Positions 54,931-62,440 of a stretch of 64,000 nt of DNA are shown here, piece after piece (position 1 is the first letter of the stretch; each line of letters starts with the position of its first letter). Origin of the DNA: Amycolatopsis sp. NBC_01488 (lineage in GTDB: Bacteria; Actinomycetota; Actinomycetes; Mycobacteriales; Pseudonocardiaceae). The stretch spans positions 5,489,001-5,553,000 of the forward strand of contig NZ_CP109434.1 of the NCBI RefSeq assembly GCF_036227105.1. The letters run 5' to 3'. Both the position numbers and the translations under genes were made by a program. The notes below the pieces were generated by a model, which was not told the DNA's origin, did no database searches, and saw nothing but the letters and a program-made list of their open reading frames with translations.

Positions 54931-54968
54931 CGGCATCCGGCCACCGTGCTCGCGGTGGCCGGATGCCG
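54931..54968. terminator. Long perfect hairpin between convergent genes
   Basis: A 16-bp perfect stem, arms 54931-54946 and 54953-54968 (left arm starts CGGCATCCGG), with 6-base loop TGCTCG. It is 8 bases from the stop of the minus-strand dehydrogenase and 204 from recQ. A bidirectional terminator without T-run is the simplest reading. Confidence 0.65.
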
Positions 54969-54975
54969 GTGGCCG

Positions 54976-56151
54976 TCAGGGTTTGAGGACGACCTTCTCG
55001 CAGTTGTCCTGCTTGTTCTTGAAGATCTCGAAGCCGCGTTCCGCCTCGTCCAGCGCCAGCGTGTGGGTGATGATCCGGGTCGGGTCGAGCTCCCCGCGTT
55101 CGATGCGCTGCAGCAGCGGCTTCATGTAGCGCTGCACGTGGCATTGCCCGGTCCGCAGGGTCAGCGACCGGTTCATCCACGCGCCGGCCGGGAACTTGTC
55201 CAGCAGCCCGCCGTACACGCCGATCACCGAGACCACGCCGCCGCTGCGGCACGACAGGATCGCCTGGCGCAACGCGTGCGGCCGTTCGGTCTCCGACCGC
55301 ACCGCCTGCTTGACCCGGTCGTACGCGGCGATGTGCGCGCTGCCGTGCGTGGCCTCCAGGCCGACCGCGTCGATGCACTTGTCCGGCCCGCGCCCACCGG
55401 TCAGTTCCAGCAGCCGGGACCGCACGTCGACCTCGTCGAAGTTCACCGGCGTGTAGCCCGCCCGCTCCGCCAGCTCCAGCCGGTACGGCTCCTTGTCGAT
55501 GGCGATGACCTTCGCGGCACCCAGCACCCGGGCGCTGTCCATGGCGAACTGGCCGACCGGGCCGGCGCCCCAGACCGCGACCACGTCGCTGGGCCGGATG
55601 TCGCACATCTCGGCACCCATGTACCCGGTGGGCAGGATGTCGGAGAGGAACAGCACCTGCTCGTCGGTCAGGTCCGACTCGATCTTCAGCGGGCCGACGT
55701 CGGCGAACGGCACCCGCGCGTACTGCGCCTGACCGCCCGCGAAGCCGCCGGTCAGATGCGAATAGCCGAAGATCCCGCAGACCGGGTGACCGAACATCTT
55801 CTCCGCGATCCCGGCGTTGGGATTGGTGTTCTCGCAGCAGGAGTACAGCTCGGCGGCGCAGGCACCGCACGCACCGCAGGCGATCGGGAACGGCACGACG
55901 ACCCGGTCCCCGACGCGCAGCCGGTCCGGATCGACGCCCTTGCCGACCTCGAGCACTTCGCCCATGAACTCGTGCCCCATCACGTCGCCGTCCTGCATGG
56001 TGGGCACGTACCCGTCGACCAGGTGCAGGTCCGAGCCGCAGATCGCGGTGGAGGTGATCCGGATGATCGCGTCGCGGCTGTTCAGGATCTTCGGGTCCGG
56101 CACGTCCCGGACCTCGACCTTGTTGCGGCCCGCCCAAGTGTTCGCCCTCAT
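54976..56151 (-). CDS. Zinc-dependent alcohol dehydrogenase, glutathione-FDH-like
   Basis: Intact 391-aa dehydrogenase of the FDH/threonine-dehydrogenase-like zinc ADH group. The catalytic zinc ligands are Cys in TAICGSDLHLVDG and the His/Glu pair in VMGHEFMGEV; the structural lobe is CGACGACAAELYSCC. The Rossmann motif is VAVWGAGPVGQFAMDSARVLGA. Substrate unknown; many relatives act on formaldehyde adducts or sugars. ATG 56149-56151 overlaps the upstream SRPBCC stop. Reference for the damaged copy at 41041. Confidence 0.9.
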   Translation of the reverse strand: MRANTWAGRNKVEVRDVPDPKILNSRDAIIRITSTAICGSDLHLVDGYVPTMQDGDVMGHEFMGEVLEVGKGVDPDRLRVGDRVVVPFPIACGACGACAAELYSCCENTNPNAGIAEKMFGHPVCGIFGYSHLTGGFAGGQAQYARVPFADVGPLKIESDLTDEQVLFLSDILPTGYMGAEMCDIRPSDVVAVWGAGPVGQFAMDSARVLGAAKVIAIDKEPYRLELAERAGYTPVNFDEVDVRSRLLELTGGRGPDKCIDAVGLEATHGSAHIAAYDRVKQAVRSETERPHALRQAILSCRSGGVVSVIGVYGGLLDKFPAGAWMNRSLTLRTGQCHVQRYMKPLLQRIERGELDPTRIITHTLALDEAERGFEIFKNKQDNCEKVVLKP

Positions 56152-57146
56152 GCGTCCGCTCCCTTCTCGAGCTCGGCATCCGACAGCGGTTGCGCCGGGC
56201 GCTGCGGGAACTCCTTGCGCGCCCGCTTCCCCCACGGGGCGCCGTCGGACCGGACCACCTCGCCGGTCTCCAGGACCTGCTTGAGCCGGCGCAGGTCGTC
56301 GTCGAGCTGCTGGTGCGGTTCCTCGCCGAAGTACTTGGCGACCGCCTTGCCGACCGAGCCGCCGGGGATTTCGTACACCAGGACGACGTTCACCTCGGTG
56401 CTCACCCCGTCCGGGGCGGGCGCGAACCAGACCGTGCCGGCGTTCGGCACGTCCGCTTTCCCGGTCGAGCGCCACGCGATCCTCTCGCCGGGTGTCTCGT
56501 CGGTGATTTCCGCGTCCCACTCGACGTCCTTGCCGAACGGGGCACTGGCGGACCAGTGGCTCGTCCGGTCACCGGTGGCGCGGACCTGCTCGAGGTGCGC
56601 CATGAACGTGGGAAGGTTCTCCAGGTCGCGCCAGAACGCGTAGACGTCCGGCGCGGGTTTGCGGATGGTGGTCGTTGCGGTCAATTCCACGGATCCTCCT
56701 TTGCGTGCGCCCCGCGCCGCCGGCCGGGAGCCGCTGTTCTTCGCTCGAGTGGCCCGCACGGCGGTCAGCAGGTCCAGTGCCGTGATCCCGGCGACGGCGC
56801 CGGTGACCCCGACGAGCCGCCGCCGGCGGCGCCCGCCACGGTGGGCGATGGCGATCCCCAGCGCGGTCAGGTCCATCGCGTCGCCCGCGACCCTGGTCCA
56901 CGCCCAGACGCCGGTCCGCCGGCTCGTCAGGAGCCCGGCCGCGTGGATCAGCTCGCGTGCCCCGACGGCCGGTACCACCGCCCGGGACGTCGCGGAGTCG
57001 TCGACGCCGCTGATCCGGCGCACCGTGCCCGGCGCCGCCAGCTGTGCCACGCCGAGACCGAAGCTCAGCCAACCCAGCCGCCGGCCCTGCCGCTGTACCT
57101 CGTGGTGCCTTGCTTGCCCTGCCGTTCGGCTTGGCGATGGCGTCAT
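56148..57146 (-). CDS. Membrane-plus-SRPBCC cyclase/dehydrase-like protein
   Basis: A 332-aa two-part protein. The N-terminal half has several hydrophobic helices (LGWLSFGLGVAQLAAPG, VVGVTGAVAGITALDLLTA); the C-terminal half is an SRPBCC fold (TATTTIRKPAPDVYAFWRDLENLPTFMAHLEQV ... HQQLDDDLRRLKQVLETGEVV). Family members are annotated cyclase/dehydrase. ATG 57144-57146 follows GGAGG. It is the first gene of a two-gene unit with the dehydrogenase, paralogous to the pair at 40601-41832. Confidence 0.82.
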   Translation of the reverse strand: MTPSPSRTAGQARHHEVQRQGRRLGWLSFGLGVAQLAAPGTVRRISGVDDSATSRAVVPAVGARELIHAAGLLTSRRTGVWAWTRVAGDAMDLTALGIAIAHRGGRRRRRLVGVTGAVAGITALDLLTAVRATRAKNSGSRPAARGARKGGSVELTATTTIRKPAPDVYAFWRDLENLPTFMAHLEQVRATGDRTSHWSASAPFGKDVEWDAEITDETPGERIAWRSTGKADVPNAGTVWFAPAPDGVSTEVNVVLVYEIPGGSVGKAVAKYFGEEPHQQLDDDLRRLKQVLETGEVVRSDGAPWGKRARKEFPQRPAQPLSDAELEKGADA

Positions 57147-57549
57147 GGGTAGCCTCCGTATCCGATCGCGCCTGTCGAACGGGCCCGGTGCACCGCCTGG
57201 GGCGCGTTCGATCTGGGCTCGGCTACCCCTCGGCGATCCGGCTAACCCACGGATCGACCACGGCGCGGAGAAGGCATCCGGTCGTGGGAGGCGAGTCGGT
57301 GGACTCGCTCGGGGGCGCCGCACGGAGAACGGGAACGCGGGCGGGCTGCCCGCCTCGATGCCGACGACCGTCGGCGCCGGTTTGTCCAGGGCGTCGAGAA
57401 GCGCGCCGGCGTCGGCGGCCGCACCGAGACCACGCAGGTCCGGGCGACGACTCAGTGGTGCCGGGCCAGGTGGTCCCACCATCTCGGGCGAGACCGAAAG
57501 CTACCCGGGCCGGAAGTCACTCGTCGGACTGTCCGAAAAGGACTGGTCG
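57147..57549. other. Intergenic stretch, at most a doubtful minus-strand ORF
   Basis: About 400 bases between the SRPBCC start and the monooxygenase end. A minus-strand frame starting at 57482 includes RRPDLRGLGAAADAGALLDALDKPAPTVVGIEAG, which looks protein-like for 35 residues and then degenerates. No partner or known family was recognised, so it is left as a possible remnant. Confidence 0.35.
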
Positions 57550-58893
57550 TCACGCCTCGGCCGGCTCGATCCCGAGGTGCTCGCGCAGGGTCGTCCCGGT
57601 GTACTCGGTCCGGAACGAGCCGCGCTCCTGCAGCAGCGGCACCACGGTGTCGGCGAACTCGTCGAGGCCGCCGGGGGTGACGTGCGGGACGAGGATGAAC
57701 CCGTCGCTCGCGTCGGCCTGCACGAGGTCGTCGATCGCGGCGGCGACGGTCGCGGGTGCGCCGATGAACGTCTGCCGGCCGGTGACTTCGATGATCAGGT
57801 CGCGGGTCGACAGGTTCTTCGCCTCGGCGAGCTGCCGCCATTCGCGGGCCGTGGCGAGGGGGTCGCGGTACATCCGGACGCTGGCGCGGCCCGGCGCGAT
57901 CGTGGATTCGCCGACCACGGGGTCGAACGCGGGCAGCGGGCCGTCGGGGTCGTGGCCGGACAGGTCGGTGTTCCAGAGCTGCTCGAGGAACTTGATCGCG
58001 GTCTGCGCGCTGACCTGCTGCCGCCGCACGACGTGGGCGCGCTCGTGGGCATCGGCGTCGGTGTCGCCGAGGACGAACGTCGCCGCGGGCAGGATCACCA
58101 GCTGCTCCGGGGTCCGGCCGTACTTCGCCAGCCTGCCCTTGACGTCGGAGTAGAACGCCTGGCCCGCTTCGAGGGTGCCGTATCGGCTGAAGATCGCGTC
58201 CGCGGTCGCCGCGGCGAATTCCCGGCCCTCGTCGGAGTCGCCGGCCTGGATGATCACCGGGCGGCCCTGGGGGCTGCGCGGCACCGGGAACCGGCCCTCG
58301 ATGGCGAAGTGCGCGTCGTGGTGGGCGAAGGCGCCCGCGGCGGGATCGCGCAGGAACTCGCCGGTTTCGGCGTCGGCGGCGATCTCGTCGCCGCGCCAGG
58401 AGTCGAACAGCTCCCAGGCGGTGCGCAGGAACGTCTCGGCGCGCTCGTAGCGCTGGTCCTGGGGAAGGAACCCGCCGCGGCGGAAGTTCTCGCCGGTGAA
58501 GGCGTCCCACGACGTGACGACGTTCCACGCGGCGCGCCCGGCGGAGAGGTGGTCGAGCGAGGCGAACTGCCGGGCCACCTCGAAGGGCTCGTTGAACGTC
58601 GAGTTGATCGTGCCCGCGAGGCCGAGCCGGTCGGTGACGGCGGCCAGCGCCGAGAGCACGGTGAAGGTGTCGGGACGGCCGACGACGTCGAGGTCGTAGA
58701 TCTGCCCGTTCTGCTCGCGCAGCCGCAGGCCTTCGGCGAGGAAGAAGAAGTCGAACTTCGCGCGTTCGGCGGTCTGCGCGAGCTTGACGAAGGAGCCGAA
58801 CTCGATGTGGCTGCCGGCTTCGGGGTCGCTCCACACGGTCGTGTTGTTGACGCCGGGGAAGTGCGCCGCGAGGTGGATCTGCTTACGGGACAT
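57550..58893 (-). CDS. NtaA/DszA-type FMN-dependent monooxygenase
   Basis: Flavin-dependent two-component monooxygenase (447 aa) of the luciferase-like LLM class, NtaA/SnaA/DszA/DmoA subgroup. The subgroup start RKQIHLAAHFPGVNNTTVW and the segments FDFFFLAEGLRLREQNG, NVVTSWDAFTGENFRRGGFLP and RPVIIQAGDSDEGREFAA are characteristic. These enzymes use FMNH2 from a separate reductase to attack sulfur, amine or sulfonate compounds. It lies 11 bases after the other LLM gene and divergent from a peptide/nickel-type importer. Confidence 0.9.
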   Translation of the reverse strand: MSRKQIHLAAHFPGVNNTTVWSDPEAGSHIEFGSFVKLAQTAERAKFDFFFLAEGLRLREQNGQIYDLDVVGRPDTFTVLSALAAVTDRLGLAGTINSTFNEPFEVARQFASLDHLSAGRAAWNVVTSWDAFTGENFRRGGFLPQDQRYERAETFLRTAWELFDSWRGDEIAADAETGEFLRDPAAGAFAHHDAHFAIEGRFPVPRSPQGRPVIIQAGDSDEGREFAAATADAIFSRYGTLEAGQAFYSDVKGRLAKYGRTPEQLVILPAATFVLGDTDADAHERAHVVRRQQVSAQTAIKFLEQLWNTDLSGHDPDGPLPAFDPVVGESTIAPGRASVRMYRDPLATAREWRQLAEAKNLSTRDLIIEVTGRQTFIGAPATVAAAIDDLVQADASDGFILVPHVTPGGLDEFADTVVPLLQERGSFRTEYTGTTLREHLGIEPAEA

Positions 58894-58904
58894 GGCAAGC
58901 CTCC

Positions 58905-60110
58905 TCAGACGGCGGCGTAGCGGTTGGCGGGCCGGGCAAGACCGAGCAGCCCGCGCAGGGTGCTCGCCTCGTACTCGGTGCGGAAGGCACCGCGGCCTCG
59001 CAGTTCGGGGACCAGGCCGCGGGTGATCGCGGTCAGGTCGTGCGGCACCGCGCCCAGCCGCAGCCGGAAGCCGGAGAGCCCGGCGTCCTGCCAGTCGAGC
59101 AGCAGGTCGGCGAGCCCGGCCGGAGTGCCGGTGAAGGTGTACGCGTCCGAGGTGTACTCGGCGCCGAACCGGTCGTCGAGCCGGGCCTTGCGGTCGGCGG
59201 CGGCCTGCTCGGTCTCGTCGAGGAACACGACGACGTCACCGAAAACGTGCAGGGTTTCGGCGGCGCGTCCGGCCTTCTCCTGCTCGTCGCGCACGGCGGC
59301 GACGATCGTGGCGGCCTGCCCGCGGTCGAACGGTGTCACGTAGACGACGTCGGCGGAGCGGGCGGCGAGCCGGTAGGGGATGGCGGCGTGCGCGAGGGAG
59401 GTGACCGGGGGCTGGCCCTGCGGCGGCCGCGGCGTGATCGACGGGCCCTTGACCGAGAACCAGCGGCCTGCGAAGTCGATGTAGTGCAGCTTCTCGCGGT
59501 CGACGAACCGGCCGGTGGCGACGTCGCGGATCTCGGCGTCGTCCTCCCACGAGTCCCACAGCCGGCGCAGCACCTCGACGTAGTCCGCGGCTTCGTCGAA
59601 GAGGTCGGCGAGCGGGCTGGGCTTGCCGGGTTCGGCCGAGTCCTCGAGCCGGAACTCGCCGAAGTCGCGGCGCCCGAAGTGCCGGTTGTCGGCGGCGCGC
59701 CCCGCGACCTGCACGCGGACGCCGGCCCGCCCGGTGCTCACGTAGTCGAGCGTGGCGATGGCCTTGGACAGGTGGAACGGCTCGGTGTGGGTGACCACGG
59801 CGGTCGGGACGAGCCCGATGTGCGAGGTCAGCGGTGCGACGCGGGCGGCGATGAGCACGGCGTCGAGGCGGCCCTGGACGATGTCGGTCCGCTCGCCCGG
59901 CCGGTCGAGGTAGCTCACCGTCTGCAGGGCCAGGGAGTCTTCGATGGTGACGAAGTCCAGCTTGGCGGCCTCGGCCTCGCGGACCAGGTCCGCCCAGTAC
60001 CCGGCGGTGAGCAGATCACGCGGCCGTGCCCCGGGTTCGCGCCACGCGGCGGGGTGCCACCCCGCCCCGTCCAGCGCGACGGCGATCCGCGGTCCGGGTG
60101 CTGATGCCAT
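58905..60110 (-). CDS. Luciferase-like (LLM) flavin-dependent monooxygenase
   Basis: Second LLM enzyme (401 aa), shorter than the first and less close to NtaA. Marks: YWADLVREAEAAKLDFVTIEDSLALQ, STGRAGVRVQVAGRAADNRHFG, and GPSITPRPPQGQPPVTSLAHA. ATG 60108-60110 follows GGAGGG with a 9-base gap. Both monooxygenases end with the similar FRTEY(T/E)-x-x-TLR-x-LLG block, suggesting an old duplication. Substrate unknown; sulfur or xenobiotic scavenging is the usual role. Confidence 0.88.
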   Translation of the reverse strand: MASAPGPRIAVALDGAGWHPAAWREPGARPRDLLTAGYWADLVREAEAAKLDFVTIEDSLALQTVSYLDRPGERTDIVQGRLDAVLIAARVAPLTSHIGLVPTAVVTHTEPFHLSKAIATLDYVSTGRAGVRVQVAGRAADNRHFGRRDFGEFRLEDSAEPGKPSPLADLFDEAADYVEVLRRLWDSWEDDAEIRDVATGRFVDREKLHYIDFAGRWFSVKGPSITPRPPQGQPPVTSLAHAAIPYRLAARSADVVYVTPFDRGQAATIVAAVRDEQEKAGRAAETLHVFGDVVVFLDETEQAAADRKARLDDRFGAEYTSDAYTFTGTPAGLADLLLDWQDAGLSGFRLRLGAVPHDLTAITRGLVPELRGRGAFRTEYEASTLRGLLGLARPANRYAAV

Positions 60111-60238
60111 CTCGGCGTTCCCTCCGGTCGGTCCTCGTGCCGGTCGGTCCTCGTGCGCAGTGTGCGCCGAGTCCCGCGCCTCGCGCGGGACCGGCCAACT
60201 GCTGGGACGAGCGGGGAACGCGGGGAATAAACCGCGGG

Positions 60239-60425
60239 TCACCCGACTTCGTTCAGCTTTCCGGTGGCGACGTCGAAGACGAAGGCCCGCGCGGACTCCG
60301 ATCGACTGGCGCAGGTCCTCTTGAAGCACTCAGGCGTCCGCGTGGTGGACCCAAGTCGGGCATCCAGTCGCAAATCACCGCGCAGGCCGGGAACTTGCTG
60401 TCCGGATCGTGAGATGGTGGATCGA
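60239..60425 (-). pseudogene. Decayed beta-carbonic anhydrase (CanA-like) 3' part
   Basis: On the minus strand, fragments of the mycobacterial Rv1284-type beta-carbonic anhydrase C-terminal half appear: HH (near the zinc His), FATGCPTW for its ETGxRPTW, LQEDLRQSI for its EDVRQSL, and, in another frame, SARAFVFDVATGKLNEVG for its RGFVFDVATGKLNEV ending at TGA 60239. Two stops and at least one frameshift/deletion interrupt it. Identity rests on memory of the family, not an alignment. Confidence 0.6.
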
Positions 60426-60496
60426 TCACTGGGTTCGGCAGGCGAACTTCCTTAAGGTCCTGATCGTCACTCGATCGGCTGAACCTTGAAGGTGCT

Positions 60497-61435
60497 GTGG
60501 TCAACCCTCCGCCGACACCCACCGGTGTCCCGGCCCTCGCGGCACGTTCCCTGCCGGCCGCGGTGTGGCGTGCCGTCCGCTCCGGGCGGTGGACGTCCGT
60601 CTGCGCGCTCCTGATCGTCGTCATCGTGCTGCTCGCCGCCGGGGCCGACCTGTTCGTCCTGGCCGAAGGGCAGAGCCTGGTCCCGGACATCGCCACGCTC
60701 GGCCCGACCGGGTTGCCCGCCGGGGCGCTGGGCGGGGTGAGCGGGGCGCACTGGTTCGGGGTCGAGCCGCTGACCGGCGTCGACCTCTTCGCGCTCGTCG
60801 CGCACGGCGCGCGGACATCGCTGCTCGTCGGCCTCGGCGCGACGGTGCTGGGCACCGTGCTCGGCGTCGTGATCGGGGTCAGCGCCGGCTACCTCGGCGG
60901 CTGGTGGGACCGCCTGGTGACGTGGACCGCCGACGTCATCCTCGGCTTCCCCTACCTGATCTTCATGATCGCGCTCGGCGCGGTCCTGCCGGTCGACTTC
61001 CCCCGGCAGGTCACGCTGATCGTCGTCCTCGGGCTCTTCGGCTGGCCGCGCGTGGCCCGCATCGTCCGGTCGCAGACCCTGACGCTGGCCAGGCGCGACT
61101 TCGTCGCCGCGGCCCGGGTCATCGGCGGCGGGCCGTGGCACGTGTTCACCAAGGAGCTGCTGCCCAATCTCTGGGCGCCGATCATCGTCGTCGCCAGCCT
61201 GGCCATCCCGTCGATGATCGGCAGCGAGGCCGCGCTGTCGTTCCTCGGCGTCGGCGTCCTGCCCCCGACGCCCAGCTGGGGCCACCTCATCAGCACCGCC
61301 ATCGACTTCTTCGAAACCGACCCGCTGTACCTGATCTTCCCCGGGCTCCTGCTGTTCCTCATCACGCTGGCGTTCAACGTCGTCGGCGACGCGATCCGCG
61401 ACACGCTCGATCCGCGCTCGGGAGGTGCGGCCTGA
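60497..61435 (+). CDS. ABC importer permease, DppC type
   Basis: Inner-membrane permease (312 aa, about six helices) of the peptide/nickel/opine importer class. The coupling loop is AARVIGGGPWHVFTKELLPNLWAPI, which contacts the ATPase, and the C-terminal FLGVGVLPPTPSWGHLIS is typical of DppC. GTG 60497 follows GAAGG. The order here is DppC, DppB, binding protein; the ATPase genes must lie downstream of the window. Confidence 0.9.
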   Translation: MVNPPPTPTGVPALAARSLPAAVWRAVRSGRWTSVCALLIVVIVLLAAGADLFVLAEGQSLVPDIATLGPTGLPAGALGGVSGAHWFGVEPLTGVDLFALVAHGARTSLLVGLGATVLGTVLGVVIGVSAGYLGGWWDRLVTWTADVILGFPYLIFMIALGAVLPVDFPRQVTLIVVLGLFGWPRVARIVRSQTLTLARRDFVAAARVIGGGPWHVFTKELLPNLWAPIIVVASLAIPSMIGSEAALSFLGVGVLPPTPSWGHLISTAIDFFETDPLYLIFPGLLLFLITLAFNVVGDAIRDTLDPRSGGAA

Positions 61436-62430
61436 TGCGCACCGCGCGGTTCGTCGCCACCCGGTTCGCCGGGATGCTGCTGGTCCTGCTGGTCGTCGCC
61501 TTCGTGACGTTCGTGGTGTTCTACGTCCTGCCCGCCGACCCGGCGCGGATGGCCTGTGGCCGTCCGTGCTCGCCCGAGGGGCTGCAGCTGGCGCGGGAGT
61601 TCATGGGCTACGACGTCCCGTGGTACCGGCAGTTCCTCGACTTCCTCGGCGGGATCATCGGCGGCCGGACGTTCGGGACCGGCGCCGCGGCCGTCCACTG
61701 CACCGCGCCGTGCTTCGGCTGGGACTTCCAGAACAACGTCGGCGTGCTCAGCGAGATCGGTGGCCGGATCGAGGTCAGCTTCTCGGTCGCGCTGGGCGCG
61801 GCCGTGATCTGGATCGTCCTGGGCGTCGGGCTCGGCGTGCTTTCGGCGCTGCGGCGCGGAACCGCCGTCGACCGGATCACGATGGCCGCCGCGATGGCCG
61901 GGGTGTCCATGCCCGCCTACCTGGCCGGGATGATCGGCATCACGATCTTCGCCTTCGCGCTCGACGTCGTGCCGAAGTCCGGGTACGTGCCGCTGACCGA
62001 GGACCCCGCGCAGTGGGCGTGGCACCTGGTGCTGCCGTGGTTCGTGCTGGCGTTCCTGCACGCGGCGATCTACGCACGGCTCACCCGCGGGCAGATGCTG
62101 GAGACCCTCGGCGAGGACTACATCCGCACCGCCCGGGCGAAGGGCCTCACCGAACGGAAGGTCGTGGGCCGGCACGCGCTGCGCAATGTCCTGCTGCCGA
62201 TCATCACCGTCTTCGGCGTCGATCTCGGCGGGCTGCTGGCGGGGACGGTGATCACCGAGCGGATCTTCGGCATGGCCGGCGTCGGGCGGCTGCTCGTCGA
62301 AGCGATCGCGTCGCTCAACCTGCCGGTGCTGCTGGGCGTGACGTTGTTTTCGGCCCTGCTGGTCACGGTCCTGAACTTCCTGGTCGATCTCTGCTACGGC
62401 GCGCTCGATCCGCGGGCTCGCCTCGTCTGA
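61435..62430 (+). CDS. ABC importer permease, DppB type
   Basis: Second permease (331 aa) of the same importer. The DppB start FVATRFAGMLLVLLVVAFVTFVVFYVLPADPA and the coupling loop YIRTARAKGLTERKVVGRHALRNVLLPIITVFG are diagnostic. A small insert with CGRPC and CTAPC cysteines (near residues 41 and 86) on the outer face is unusual. TGATG overlap with the upstream stop couples the two permeases. Confidence 0.9.
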   Translation: MRTARFVATRFAGMLLVLLVVAFVTFVVFYVLPADPARMACGRPCSPEGLQLAREFMGYDVPWYRQFLDFLGGIIGGRTFGTGAAAVHCTAPCFGWDFQNNVGVLSEIGGRIEVSFSVALGAAVIWIVLGVGLGVLSALRRGTAVDRITMAAAMAGVSMPAYLAGMIGITIFAFALDVVPKSGYVPLTEDPAQWAWHLVLPWFVLAFLHAAIYARLTRGQMLETLGEDYIRTARAKGLTERKVVGRHALRNVLLPIITVFGVDLGGLLAGTVITERIFGMAGVGRLLVEAIASLNLPVLLGVTLFSALLVTVLNFLVDLCYGALDPRARLV

Positions 62431-62440
62431 AGGGGACACG

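Noticed and set aside
52034..56179. A minus-strand frame of nearly 1,400 codons spanning recQ
   Set aside because: Runs antisense to recQ and in a wrong frame of the dehydrogenase; no domain recognised.
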